A stretch of 64,000 nucleotides of DNA from Alphaproteobacteria bacterium (GCA_015062445.1 SUUQ01000004.1:1-64000), one strand, 5' to 3'. Numbered from the stretch's first letter, positions 16,708 to 26,676 are shown. Notes: generated from the sequence alone by a model not told the origin. Program-made: numbers and translations.

Positions 16708-17986
16708 GATATGGGCAATTTTGGTCTGTATAACGATTGCGTTGCCGGGGTATGGGGCATCGCTGATTAACGATACAGAAACAGAACGGGTGCTGAATAA
16801 ACTGATTCAACCATTGGCAAATGCCGCAAATATCCCAGATGGACGACTGAAGATTCATATCGTTGACGATAATGATTTTAATGCATTTGTCACGGGTGGT
16901 GAAAATGTCTATGTTTATACAGGGCTGCTGAAACAAATTAAAAGCCCAAATGCATTCCAGGCCGTTATCGCACATGAAATGGCACATACAATCGGGGGAC
17001 ACATGGCACAGATGGCCGACCGTATGGACGCAGAAATGAAACGCACCATGTTAATCCAGGCATTGGGGGTGGGACTGATGGTGGCGGGGGGAAATCCGTC
17101 ACTGGGGGCCGGGGTGCTGGCGGGTTCTGGCGGTGTGGCCCAGCAATCAATGCTGGCATTTACACGGGACGAAGAACGTATCGCAGATGATTTGGGGGTA
17201 AAACTGATGATTGATGCAGGGTTGAACCCAAATGGATTTGTTGATGTGCTGGAACAAATGCAGGAAATTACAGGTGCCGCAGAATCAAAAATTAATCCAA
17301 ATATGGTCAATCACCCACTGACCACAGAACGGCTGAATAATGTCCGGGAAAAGTTAAAACACCTGGATATAAAAAAATCAAAAACACAATATGATGACGA
17401 ATTCAAACTGGTACAGGCAAAACTGGTCGGGTATCTGGATGATTTGCAACGGGTGCAAGAACTGTACCCAAACGCAGATAAATCTGATGCAGGTTTGTAT
17501 GCACGGGCAATCGCAAATATGCGGGGCGGAAACCTGGACGGGGCCAAAATGGGGGTACAGACACTGATTGCACGAAATCCAAACAATCCATATTTCTATG
17601 AACTGATGGGGGATATTGAATATCAGTTTGGACACTTTGATGACAGTGTCGCAGCATATGAAAAGTCATTGGCACTGGCAGGAAATGCACCACAAATTCA
17701 AACTGCATTGGCACTGGTTTTAACCGAAAGGAACAAACCGGGTGATGATACACAGGCAATCGAACTGTGCAAACGATCAATTCTGAGTGAACCCGCACCG
17801 TTAACATACTGGGTGTTGGGGCGGGCATATGGCGAAGACGAACCCGGACGGTCTGCATGGGCGATGGCAGAATACTATAACCAGATTGGCAAAGATGACC
17901 AGGCAAAAAAATATGCCAAAATCGCACAGAAAAAACTGAAAAAAAATGACCCTGAATACATCAAGGCCGGTGATTTATTAAACTGA
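16700..17986 (+). CDS. M48 family zinc metalloprotease with C-terminal helical repeats (BepA-like)
   Basis: 428 aa from a GTG start (MRKIWAILVCITIALPG), nine bases after GGGG and overlapping recG; a GTG five codons upstream is the alternative. After the signal peptide comes the M48 site IAHEMAHTIGGH, with the third ligand probably in the DEERIADDLG region. A TPR-like region follows (YFYELMGDIEYQFGHFDDS). This is the layout of BepA/YfgC, a periplasmic protease and chaperone acting on BAM and LPS-assembly substrates, which would connect to the bamA locus nearby. Confidence 0.88.
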   Translation: MRKIWAILVCITIALPGYGASLINDTETERVLNKLIQPLANAANIPDGRLKIHIVDDNDFNAFVTGGENVYVYTGLLKQIKSPNAFQAVIAHEMAHTIGGHMAQMADRMDAEMKRTMLIQALGVGLMVAGGNPSLGAGVLAGSGGVAQQSMLAFTRDEERIADDLGVKLMIDAGLNPNGFVDVLEQMQEITGAAESKINPNMVNHPLTTERLNNVREKLKHLDIKKSKTQYDDEFKLVQAKLVGYLDDLQRVQELYPNADKSDAGLYARAIANMRGGNLDGAKMGVQTLIARNPNNPYFYELMGDIEYQFGHFDDSVAAYEKSLALAGNAPQIQTALALVLTERNKPGDDTQAIELCKRSILSEPAPLTYWVLGRAYGEDEPGRSAWAMAEYYNQIGKDDQAKKYAKIAQKKLKKNDPEYIKAGDLLN

Positions 17987-17995
17987 AAATCCACC

Positions 17996-18712
17996 CTATT
18001 CCAAAACCTGGTTCTGCAGCTCTGTTAATTTTTGACATGCTGTTTGGGCCATGGTCATCAGTTCTGTTAACTGGGACGCAGTAAATGGATGCTGTTCACC
18101 TGTGGCCTGGATTTCTATGAAATCGCCACGGCCAGATAAAACAAAATTCGAATCCAGTTCCGCTTCGCAGTCTTCGTCATAGTCCAAATCTAATACCAAT
18201 TCACCATGCCACAAGCCCGCAGATACCGCCACAACATTGTCAGATATCGGGTTTTCATGGATGCGGCCATTTGCCAACAGCCAACGAACCGCCAGTGCCA
18301 ACGCAACAAAACCACCCGTTATGCTGGCACAGCGGGTGCCACCATCACCCTGCAGCACATCACAGTCAATCGTTATCGTGTGACGCCCCAGCTTTTCCAT
18401 ATCAACAACACTGCGCAAAGAACGGCCAATCAAACGTGAAATTTCAGTTGCACGGTTGTCACGGGTCATGGCTTCGTGGCCACGGCGGGTACCATTGGCA
18501 CGGGGTAACATAGAATATTCCGCCGTTACCCAACCACCTGTTTTGTTCTGAATACGCTTCCAGGTTGGCTGATTAAACTCGACCGATGCAGTACACAATA
18601 CATGCGTGCCGCCCATCTTTATCAAACAGGACCCTTCGGCCCATTTATTAACCCCTGTTTCCATAGACACAGGACGCATCTGGTTCGATTTTCGCAATGA
18701 TGGACGCAACAT
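17996..18712 (-). CDS. rph: Ribonuclease PH
   Basis: 238 aa, full length. A phosphorolytic 3'-5' exoribonuclease that trims tRNA 3' ends. Family motifs: LRPSLRKSNQMRPV at the N-terminus, TAEYSMLPRA, and the active-site region DCDVLQGDGGTR. It is convergent with the M48 gene (10 bp between stops) and divergent from the gene at 18834. Confidence 0.95.
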   Translation of the reverse strand: MLRPSLRKSNQMRPVSMETGVNKWAEGSCLIKMGGTHVLCTASVEFNQPTWKRIQNKTGGWVTAEYSMLPRANGTRRGHEAMTRDNRATEISRLIGRSLRSVVDMEKLGRHTITIDCDVLQGDGGTRCASITGGFVALALAVRWLLANGRIHENPISDNVVAVSAGLWHGELVLDLDYDEDCEAELDSNFVLSGRGDFIEIQATGEQHPFTASQLTELMTMAQTACQKLTELQNQVLE

Positions 18713-18833
18713 TTCTATTTCCTTTGGTTATTATTTGTACCGATTATATAATGTGTAGATTTTTTTGCAATCTGTTTTGATGGTTGCTTTTTTCTGTAAA
18801 ATAATTATCATTGTTCTTGGTAAAAGGATTTTT

Positions 18834-19856
18834 ATGTCAGTACGGACAAAACGCCTGATTAAAAAAATTATCAGTTATTCAGGTATTTTCTTTTTCATCG
18901 TCGCCACAGGTATGCTGTGGTGGCAATTACGAGATTACAGCTTGTCGGATATCGCACATGCAATACTGGATATACCATTTGTGAATCTGGTGATGGCATG
19001 TGTGGCATGCCTGTTGGGATACTTGGCATTATCACTGTATGACTATTTGGCGCTGAACTATGTCGGGGGGAAGGTGTCGTGGTGGAAATGGATGCTGGCC
19101 GGGATGCTGGGGTTCGCAATCAGCAATAATGCAGGACACGCAGTCGTCAGCGGTGGCGCAATTCGATACAGATTATATACACGGTGGCGCATCCGGGGCG
19201 GCGACATATTAAAAATGCTGACTATTTCAGGTTTTACGTATTTCCTGGGGGCATCCGCAATCGTGGTTATCAGTTATTTCTTGGTGCCACACGAACTGTT
19301 CGACGGGTCCGTTGGGGCCAGTGTGGGAATAAATGCCCTGTTTATATTCTGTTTGACAACACTGTTGGTATACTTTGCTGCAACGATAATCTTCTATGGT
19401 AAAAGTATCAAAATTGGCGAAATCAAATTCCAAATTCCATCAACAAAAATGGCATTCACACAGACGATTCTGGGAATTACAGACAGTGTGCTGGCAGGAC
19501 TGGTGTTGTACTGTTGTCTGATTCCGTTCGTGCAGATTCCGTTCGTTGTGTTTATCGGACTGTTCGCAATCGCACAATCGACCGGTGTGTTCAGCCAGGT
19601 GCCAGGTGGTATCGGTGTGTTCGAAAGTGTATTCTTAATCGCCCTGCCCGACACTGTGGACAAGGCAAATATCTTTGGGGCACTGTTGGCATATCGTATA
19701 ATTTACTATGTATTCCCACTTATCGGTATGGGCGGACTGTTCGTGATTTATGAGCGGTGGCTGAGATCACGAATGAAGCGGTGGCTGAACGAAGCAAAAG
19801 AAAAAATCCCAGCAAAAATCAAAAGCATAAAATCTGAAATAAAAATCAGAAAATAA
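18834..19856 (+). CDS. MprF/UPF0104-type polytopic membrane protein
   Basis: 340 aa with about eight membrane helices and the motifs AISNNAGHAVVSGGAIRYR and QVPGGIGVFESVFL, typical of the UPF0104/YbhN family and of the flippase part of MprF. No C-terminal lysyl-transferase domain is present. It ends in a Lys-rich tail (KSIKSEIKIRK). The start at MSVRTKRLIK (18834) follows AAAGGA; the upstream extension in the same frame has no ribosome site. Likely inner-membrane lipid handling; the exact substrate is unknown. Confidence 0.85.
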   Translation: MSVRTKRLIKKIISYSGIFFFIVATGMLWWQLRDYSLSDIAHAILDIPFVNLVMACVACLLGYLALSLYDYLALNYVGGKVSWWKWMLAGMLGFAISNNAGHAVVSGGAIRYRLYTRWRIRGGDILKMLTISGFTYFLGASAIVVISYFLVPHELFDGSVGASVGINALFIFCLTTLLVYFAATIIFYGKSIKIGEIKFQIPSTKMAFTQTILGITDSVLAGLVLYCCLIPFVQIPFVVFIGLFAIAQSTGVFSQVPGGIGVFESVFLIALPDTVDKANIFGALLAYRIIYYVFPLIGMGGLFVIYERWLRSRMKRWLNEAKEKIPAKIKSIKSEIKIRK

Positions 19857-19861
19857 ATACC

Positions 19862-19891
19862 TTGATAAATCATATATTGTCATGTTAGAAT
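19862..19891 (+). promoter_or_regulatory. Candidate promoter of the RNase E/G gene
   Basis: TTGATA (19862-19867), 18 bp, TAGAAT (19886-19891). It leaves a 5' leader of about 165 nt before the start at 20063, including a CATGGG/CCCATG hairpin near 19993-20013. Long leaders of RNase E genes serve autoregulation in other bacteria; here that is only suggested. Confidence 0.45.
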
Positions 19892-20062
19892 AGCCCTTGT
19901 GCATAATATAGGGTTATAAGTAAGTGTTTGTATTATCACTGTTTTCAACAATCCGATTGGTGCTGATGATTATCGTGGCACAATCCCTTGGCATGGGCAT
20001 GGACGCCCCATGGGGACGGAATGTTGCCGTTATATGCACCCGCAAAACAAAAGGATTATTAT

Positions 20063-21856
20063 ATGTCAAAAAAAATATACGTGGATGCAGTCCACCCAGA
20101 AGAAACACGTGTTGTTGTTGTTGATACCGCAACAAATCGTGTCGCAGACTTTGACGTTGAAACCACAACAAAACCACAAATCAAAGGCAATATATATCTG
20201 GCCAAGGTTATTCGTGTGGAACCGTCGTTGCAAGCTGCGTTCGTCGATTATGGTACAGGGAAAAATGGGTTCCTGCCGTTTTCCGAAATTCATCCAGACT
20301 ATTACCAGGTCAGTGCAGAACAAAAGAAAAAGCTGCTGGAACTGGCACATGCAAATATTGTCGATGATGATGATGACCCAAATGACGAAGAAGATGAAGT
20401 CGCAGAATATGATGACCACAGTGCAGGCGAAGATAACAAAGAATTCGCAAAACGGGCACGGGAATTCAAAATTCAGGACGTTATTAAACCAAAACAAATA
20501 CTGCTGATTCAAGGTGTAAAAGAAGAACGTGGCCAGAAAGGCGCATCAATGACAACATATCTGTCATTGGCGGGACGGTTTGCTGTGCTGATGCCTAATT
20601 CACGCAAAAGAAACAGCTATGGTATTTCCAAGAAAATTTCTGACAAGGCAGAACGTGCCAGATTGCGTGAAGTGTTGCATGGACTGAAAATACCAAAGGG
20701 AATGACCGTCGTTCTGCGTACAGCGGCAATGGGGGCAACACCTGCGGATATCACGGCAGACTATGAATATCTGGTCAACCTGTGGAACGAAATTCGTAAG
20801 ACAACACTGGAATCAATCGCACCAGTGACAATTCATACCGAAGATTCACTGCTGAGACGTGTTGTACGTGACTTTGTCAGCGACAAAGATGATGTTCTGA
20901 TTATCCAGGGCGAAGAGGCATTTGATGCAGCGAAACAGTATTTCCAGCAAATGTATGGCAAGGCACCACGTAAACAACTGGTCCAATACAAAGACACGGC
21001 TGTGCCACTGATGGTCAAGGCCGGGGTCGAAAAACAGCTGGAAGGGTTGCATGGCCCATATGTGACATTGCCATCAGGTGGGTCGCTGGTTATCAACCAG
21101 ACCGAAGCAATGGTGACAATTGACGTAAACTCGTCCCGGGCAATAAAAGAAAAAGATATCGAACAGACCGCATTGAATACCAATCTGGAAGCAGCAGAAG
21201 AAATCGCACTGCAGTTGCGTCTGCGTGATTTGGCAGGTATCGTGGCGGTTGACTTTATCGATATGGAAGAAGAAAAAAATAACCGTAAACTGGAAATGAA
21301 AATGCGCGAGGTTATGAAACGTGACCGTGCACGCACCCAGGTGGCAAAAATTAATAACTTTGGGGTGCTGATGCTGTCACGACAAAGATTGCGCAGCAGC
21401 TTTATGGAATCGTCGTATGTGGCATGTCCGCACTGTATGGGGGCCGGGGTTGTGCCATCAATTCAGACAGCGGCAGTTATCCTGTTCAGACATTTACAGG
21501 AAAAACTGCTGGCGAAATCCGCACAGAAAATCATTATGACTGTGCCAACCGATGTCGCTGTTTACCTGCTGAACCATAAACGGGCAGAACTGGCCGAGAT
21601 GGAAAGTCAATTCGATACAGAAATTGTTATCGTGGGTGATGACAGCTTGATGAATATTGACCAGTACTCAATCCAACGGGTCGCACCAGAACAAAATAAA
21701 ACAGATGAACTGCTGAACGCATACGCACCGTCAACAGATGCAAAAAAGAAAAACGCACAGCATGTCGAAGCAAAAAAAACAACCGTTAATGCACAACGCA
21801 GAAAACGTAAAAAACAGCAAAAGAAAAAAACATTCTGGCAAAAGCTGGTCGGCTAG
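20063..21856 (+). CDS. rne: Ribonuclease E/G family endoribonuclease
   Basis: 597 aa. The start MSKKIYVDAVHPEET is at 20063, after AAAGGA. The S1 domain (residues ~40-190) is interrupted by a very acidic insert (VDDDDDPNDEEDEVAEYDD). The catalytic DNase I-like part has VTIDVNSSRA and GIVAVDFIDME. The zinc-link CPHC sits at residues ~456-459. The tail is short and very basic (KKQQKKK). It lacks the long scaffold of E. coli RNase E, so it is a compact E/G enzyme. It starts most mRNA decay and matures rRNA. Confidence 0.93.
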   Translation: MSKKIYVDAVHPEETRVVVVDTATNRVADFDVETTTKPQIKGNIYLAKVIRVEPSLQAAFVDYGTGKNGFLPFSEIHPDYYQVSAEQKKKLLELAHANIVDDDDDPNDEEDEVAEYDDHSAGEDNKEFAKRAREFKIQDVIKPKQILLIQGVKEERGQKGASMTTYLSLAGRFAVLMPNSRKRNSYGISKKISDKAERARLREVLHGLKIPKGMTVVLRTAAMGATPADITADYEYLVNLWNEIRKTTLESIAPVTIHTEDSLLRRVVRDFVSDKDDVLIIQGEEAFDAAKQYFQQMYGKAPRKQLVQYKDTAVPLMVKAGVEKQLEGLHGPYVTLPSGGSLVINQTEAMVTIDVNSSRAIKEKDIEQTALNTNLEAAEEIALQLRLRDLAGIVAVDFIDMEEEKNNRKLEMKMREVMKRDRARTQVAKINNFGVLMLSRQRLRSSFMESSYVACPHCMGAGVVPSIQTAAVILFRHLQEKLLAKSAQKIIMTVPTDVAVYLLNHKRAELAEMESQFDTEIVIVGDDSLMNIDQYSIQRVAPEQNKTDELLNAYAPSTDAKKKNAQHVEAKKTTVNAQRRKRKKQQKKKTFWQKLVG

Positions 21857-21860
21857 GAAG

Positions 21861-21885
21861 AAAATCCCCAAATTATGGGGATTTT
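21861..21885 (+). terminator. Terminator after RNase E/G
   Basis: AATCCCC-n7-GGGGATT followed by a T-rich run, just after the stop codon. Confidence 0.7.
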
Positions 21886-21897
21886 GTTTTTGAATAC

Positions 21898-21926
21898 TTG
21901 ACTGAATATGAATTTACTTTTATCAT
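21898..21926 (+). promoter_or_regulatory. Promoter of the glycan operon
   Basis: TTGACT (21898-21903), 17 bp, TATCAT (21921-21926). A weak AAGGA-type site precedes the first start codon at 21967. Confidence 0.6.
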
Positions 21927-21966
21927 ACCCCCTGATAGTAAGTATAATTTAAGGATTTGAATAAAT

Positions 21967-23073
21967 ATGCCAAAAGTTTCAGTGATTGTACCATGTTATA
22001 ATGTAGCGCCTTATGTTGGGGCATGCCTGGATTCCATCTTGTCACAATCTTTGCGTGATATTGAAATAATTTGCGTGAATGACAAATCACCGGACAACAC
22101 ATTAGATGTATTGACAGAATATGTACAAAAAGATAGTCGCATAAAGATTATTAATCAGCCAACAAATATGGGGGTGGCAGTTGCACGCAACACAGCCATG
22201 GATATGGCAACGGGCGACTTTATTTCATTCATAGATGCGGATGACATGTTGCCTGATGAAGATGTTCTGGCGGATATGTATAATGCAGCGATAAAACATG
22301 ACGTGAAAATCTGTGGTGGGTCTGTTATCATGTGGAACCCAAACACAGATACAGAGGAATCAAATGGCACTGCTTTGACCAGGTTCTCTGCGGATGGCAT
22401 AGTAAGATATGCAGATTGGGCCAATGATTACGGTTTTACACGCTTTATATATGACAGAAAATGGCTGATTGAAAACAAAATTTATTTCCCAAAATATATT
22501 CGCCAGGAAGACCCAGTGTTCTTTGTTCGTGCAATGTGTCTAGCGGGTAAATTCTATGCGTTAAAACGCCCAACATACAAATATCGCATATCATATAAAT
22601 CCATAAACTGGACCAATCAAACAATCAAGGATGTTTTTTGTGGTCTGCGTGATTGTCTGAATATTGCGCGCGAATATAAGATGCACGATTTATATCTAAA
22701 CGTAGCAGCACACACAAACCACTTTATTGCAGGCATTCGCGCCATTGACAGAAAAACAGCAATCCGTGAAATATGCGATGTAATTGAAATGCTGGCGGAT
22801 TATGCACCGAATGATTTTGTGCCTGATAAGTTCTTTTTAGATATTGTAAAGTTCCACAGATATCATGTGTATGATAAGTATGCACATGAAATGATTGCCA
22901 GCAAGCGTATCTATCTGTTTGATCTGATACCAATTTGTCGTATTAAAACCACCAGATTATTTACGTATGTGCAACTGTTAGACCTTGTGCCATTGTTACG
23001 TATCCGTCGTGACAGTCGTGCGACACGATATTATTTATTCAACCTGATTCCATTACTAAAAATCAAGGGGTAA
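21967..23073 (+). CDS. Family 2 glycosyltransferase
   Basis: 368 aa. A GT-A fold begins at residue 4 (VSVIVPCYNVAPYVGACLDS), with the DxD-type metal/nucleotide site in FIDADDM and a further motif in RQEDPVFFV. The C-terminal ~100 residues are basic and probably membrane- or acceptor-associated. It transfers a sugar from a nucleotide donor to a surface glycan; donor and acceptor cannot be told. It is the first of three tightly linked genes, 3 bp before the next. Confidence 0.9.
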   Translation: MPKVSVIVPCYNVAPYVGACLDSILSQSLRDIEIICVNDKSPDNTLDVLTEYVQKDSRIKIINQPTNMGVAVARNTAMDMATGDFISFIDADDMLPDEDVLADMYNAAIKHDVKICGGSVIMWNPNTDTEESNGTALTRFSADGIVRYADWANDYGFTRFIYDRKWLIENKIYFPKYIRQEDPVFFVRAMCLAGKFYALKRPTYKYRISYKSINWTNQTIKDVFCGLRDCLNIAREYKMHDLYLNVAAHTNHFIAGIRAIDRKTAIREICDVIEMLADYAPNDFVPDKFFLDIVKFHRYHVYDKYAHEMIASKRIYLFDLIPICRIKTTRLFTYVQLLDLVPLLRIRRDSRATRYYLFNLIPLLKIKG

Positions 23074-23076
23074 TGC

Positions 23077-25029
23077 ATGCCAAAAATATCGGTTATTGTT
23101 CCTATTTATAATGTAGAAAAATATATATCCACGTGTCTGGAATCTTTGTTAAAGCAGACATTATCAGATATTGAAATTATTTGTGTTGATGATTGTGGCA
23201 CAGATGAATCAATGCGAATTGTAAAAAAAATCGCTAAAACAGATAAACGAATCAAAATCATTCACAATGAACAAAATAGTGGCCTGTCTGAAAGTCGCAA
23301 TAACGGAATGAAGTGTGCAACTGCACCATATATTATGTTCTGCGATTCCGATGACTGGTTTGCGCCAGATATGTGCGAAAAAATGTACAACGCAATCACA
23401 TGCGACAATGCAGACCTGGCAATCTGTGGTACAGAGGTAATTTATGAAGCAGACCACGACCGTAAATCCAGTGATGACAGATACTTTGCAATCCAACATG
23501 GTGGCACCATTGATTTAACCCAGGATATACAAAATAAATATTCTGTTTGTGCATGGAACAAGATTTATAAGCGGGAAATTATCAATAAATATAACGTGTT
23601 ATTTCCACGTGGATTAAAATATGAAGATAATTATTTCTATAATGCGTATTGCCTGTGGGTAGAAAAGGTTGCATTCGTTGGTGATAAATTATACAAGTAC
23701 CGCAGACGTGCAGGTTCAATTATGAATAATACATATGGAAACAAGGTGTTGAACCTTGATACCATTAAGATTGCAATCGCATGGTTTAAGTACGCAACAG
23801 AATACAATAAATTAAATGCAAAAAAGAACTGGTTTTGGGGCAAGTTCTTTTATGAATTAGTGTGCAATTCATTGGATTATTCCAGCAAGGACAATCACAA
23901 AAAATGCTATGAAATGGCACAAAAGTTTATCCAGGAAAATCTGGATATCATAATACTAGACAATCGTGCAAGACGAAATATCGCACAGATTATGCACCGC
24001 ACAATAAAGCCACGACGTATGCTGGGTGGACTGATAAAAATCCAAACAACACCAGATGAAACATTCCTGCGTGTGTTTGGGATTAAGGTTGTCAGGGCAA
24101 AATATGACACGTATAAGACAAAGTATTATCTGATGGGGATGCGTGTGTTTCATAAATCACCAACTGCAAAAATTGATATTCCCGAATTGATAAACAAACC
24201 AGATTTTGACGATACAAATCTGTTGAGAGAATTAAAAAAACTGGGACGGTTTACATACATTCCAAATCCAGGAAATATCGGTGATATGCTGATTGCGTCC
24301 GCAACATACGACTTTTTTGACCGCAACGGATTGAAATATCAGCCATTTAACAAACATAAAAAAATACGCAAAAATATTGTTTATGGCGGTGGTGGAATCT
24401 GGACAGCTGATTACGAAAAAGATTGGTGCAAGTTTCTGCCTTGGTTCCAAAAGGCAGAGCGTGTTGTGATTCTGCCTGGCTCTTTTAACAACTGCCAAAA
24501 ATTGATAGATATATTGGATGAAAGATTTGTGGTATTCTGTCGTGAAAAACGCAGTTATGATTATTTGCAGCAAGCAAATACAAAGGCAAAGATTTTGCTG
24601 GACCATGATATGGCGTTTAGGTTGAAACAGATGCCAAAGCATATGTGTATCACCGGCAAGGGTGCAACAGTATTAAAATCTGTTTCATTTCAATCTATTC
24701 CACAAACTGCATTTTTTATGCGTGTTGATCGTGAAAGTGCAGGAAAATATAAAACTGATCTGGACGTGTCAGATATTACATATGGGATGCATTATGACAA
24801 ACGTGATTGGATTGATTTCTGTACAGGTTTAATGTTGGCGGTGGTGAATCGGGCGGATGTTGTTGTAACGGACCGACTGCACGTTGCAATTGCGGGGCTG
24901 TTAACAGGCAAAGAAGTTTACATGTTGGACAATACATATGGAAAACTGTCCGCGGTATATGAACATTCAATGAAACAATTTACAAATGTGCATTTCTGTA
25001 CCGAAATGCCTGAATTTGAACCAAAGTAA
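23077..25029 (+). CDS. Glycosyltransferase 2 fused to polysaccharide pyruvyl transferase
   Basis: 650 aa with two enzymes. Residues 1-~330 are a GT2 domain (ISVIVPIYNVEKYISTCLES; DSDDW). Residues ~385-650 are a polysaccharide pyruvyl transferase (CsaB-like) domain: PGNIGDMLIASAT, YGGGGIW, VTDRLHVAIAGLL. Pyruvyl transferases add ketal pyruvate to sugars, giving them negative charge. The fusion suggests that one sugar is added and then pyruvylated. The stop codon overlaps the start of the next gene by 1 bp. Confidence 0.88.
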   Translation: MPKISVIVPIYNVEKYISTCLESLLKQTLSDIEIICVDDCGTDESMRIVKKIAKTDKRIKIIHNEQNSGLSESRNNGMKCATAPYIMFCDSDDWFAPDMCEKMYNAITCDNADLAICGTEVIYEADHDRKSSDDRYFAIQHGGTIDLTQDIQNKYSVCAWNKIYKREIINKYNVLFPRGLKYEDNYFYNAYCLWVEKVAFVGDKLYKYRRRAGSIMNNTYGNKVLNLDTIKIAIAWFKYATEYNKLNAKKNWFWGKFFYELVCNSLDYSSKDNHKKCYEMAQKFIQENLDIIILDNRARRNIAQIMHRTIKPRRMLGGLIKIQTTPDETFLRVFGIKVVRAKYDTYKTKYYLMGMRVFHKSPTAKIDIPELINKPDFDDTNLLRELKKLGRFTYIPNPGNIGDMLIASATYDFFDRNGLKYQPFNKHKKIRKNIVYGGGGIWTADYEKDWCKFLPWFQKAERVVILPGSFNNCQKLIDILDERFVVFCREKRSYDYLQQANTKAKILLDHDMAFRLKQMPKHMCITGKGATVLKSVSFQSIPQTAFFMRVDRESAGKYKTDLDVSDITYGMHYDKRDWIDFCTGLMLAVVNRADVVVTDRLHVAIAGLLTGKEVYMLDNTYGKLSAVYEHSMKQFTNVHFCTEMPEFEPK

Positions 25030-26648
25030 TGATTTTAGTTTACCACCACATCGCCAGACACAAATCAAACGATGAAAACACCGTATCTGTTGACACATTC
25101 AGGCAACATATTCAATACTTGATAGAAAATAAATATGTTGCGGTTAACATGCTGGACTATGACCCAGATGATGAAAAACAGATAGTGTTGACATTTGATG
25201 ATGGATATAAAGATGTCTTGAATGCGTTGCCGATATTAAAAAGGTATAATCTGCCGTTTCATGTGTTTGTTATCGGTGATTGGATTGGTAAAGATTGGGC
25301 AATAAATGAAACAGATATCGCAAAAATCATTAAATCAGGCGGATTTATTGAATGGCATACAAAAACTCACCCAGACCTGATGCAGTGTAATGCAAAACAA
25401 CTGATACAAGAAATGCAGGTGCCAAACGAATTAAAGAAATTGGCACCCAATCATTTTAACTGCGTGGCATACCCGTACTGGAAACACAACAAGGATGTTA
25501 TTGAATGTGCAAAAAAGTATTTTAAAATGGCACGAAGTGGTAATGGGAATGGAATAAAAAATAATAAGTTCGCAATGGAGGCAAAAAAGATAACCGAAAG
25601 CACAACATTTGATGATAAAATCGTAAAATATGTAGAAATGGCTGTACCAACGTGGCCATGTAATTTTAGATGTCAGTACTGTTATGTAGGCCAACACTGT
25701 ACTGATGCAGAGCGTGCCAGAGTGCAAAAATTTGAATACACACCTGAACAAATGGCAAACGCACTGTCCAAGAAACGACTGGGTGGAACCGCCATTATGA
25801 ATTTTTGTGCGAATGGGGAAACATTGATTCTGCCACAAAATGTAGAACATATTAAGGCAATACTGGGGGCGGGACATTTTGTTATGGTGGTAACGAATAT
25901 GACGCAAACCAAGGTGTTAAAAGACCTTTGTGAACTGCCCGATGAATGGAGAGAAAGATTATTCTTGAAATGTTCATTTCATTGGATGGAATTAAAGCGA
26001 TTGGGATTGCTGGAACAATTTGCAGACAATGTAAACATGTGTTGGAATGCGGGAATCAGTTTTACAGTAGAAATTACACCACATGATGAACTGGTGCCTG
26101 AGATTGATGAAATAAAACGGTTTTCTATGGAACGCTTTGGTGCGTTGCCGCATATTACCGTTGCACGTGATGAAAATAATCAGTTTGAACGTTTGACCAA
26201 GTATTCTGTTGATAAATACAATAAAATTTGGGAACAATTTGATTCGGATTTATTCCAATTTAAAAGTCAAATGTGGGGTAAAAAGATACATGATTTTTGC
26301 TATGTTGGCGATTGGGGGTATTCTGTAAATATTGCGGATGGCAATATATTCAGATGTTCGTCCTGTGGTCATATCGGGAATGTGTTCCAAGATAAAAAAT
26401 TGCCACATAAACCCGCATGCAATAAATGTCCATTCTTACACTGTTATAACGCACATGGATGGATAGGGCTGGGTGGAATGTTGCCAAACGTGGAATCACC
26501 AACATATGCACAAATGCGCGACCGCGTACGCACAGACGGCACACATTGGATACACCCACGCATGCGTCATGTTTTTGAAGGCAAGATATCTGATAACAAT
26601 TTAAAGTATTCTAGAATCAAAAAATTTTTAGCAAAATTGCTACGATAA
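25029..26648 (+). CDS. Polysaccharide deacetylase fused to a radical SAM enzyme
   Basis: 539 aa. Residues 1-~170 are a NodB/CE4-type deacetylase: LTFDDGY (D57/D58), HTKTHP (H110, H114, zinc ligands), AYPYW. From ~200 a radical SAM domain begins: CNFRCQYC with C211, C215 and C218 binding the 4Fe-4S cluster. A C-terminal Cys group (C443, C446, C464, C467, C472) resembles SPASM/Twitch auxiliary clusters. A link to surface glycans is inferred from the two glycosyltransferase genes upstream in the same operon. The substrate of the radical step is unknown. I know of no standard family with this combination. Confidence 0.88.
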   Translation: MILVYHHIARHKSNDENTVSVDTFRQHIQYLIENKYVAVNMLDYDPDDEKQIVLTFDDGYKDVLNALPILKRYNLPFHVFVIGDWIGKDWAINETDIAKIIKSGGFIEWHTKTHPDLMQCNAKQLIQEMQVPNELKKLAPNHFNCVAYPYWKHNKDVIECAKKYFKMARSGNGNGIKNNKFAMEAKKITESTTFDDKIVKYVEMAVPTWPCNFRCQYCYVGQHCTDAERARVQKFEYTPEQMANALSKKRLGGTAIMNFCANGETLILPQNVEHIKAILGAGHFVMVVTNMTQTKVLKDLCELPDEWRERLFLKCSFHWMELKRLGLLEQFADNVNMCWNAGISFTVEITPHDELVPEIDEIKRFSMERFGALPHITVARDENNQFERLTKYSVDKYNKIWEQFDSDLFQFKSQMWGKKIHDFCYVGDWGYSVNIADGNIFRCSSCGHIGNVFQDKKLPHKPACNKCPFLHCYNAHGWIGLGGMLPNVESPTYAQMRDRVRTDGTHWIHPRMRHVFEGKISDNNLKYSRIKKFLAKLLR

Positions 26649-26676
26649 AAGAACTGGGCAGATGCCCAGTTCTTTT
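26647..26676. terminator. Bidirectional terminator between glycan operon and phage cluster
   Basis: AGAACTGGGC-n4-GCCCAGTTCT, with A runs on the left and T runs on the right, so it can end both the plus-strand operon and the minus-strand phage operon. Confidence 0.85.
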
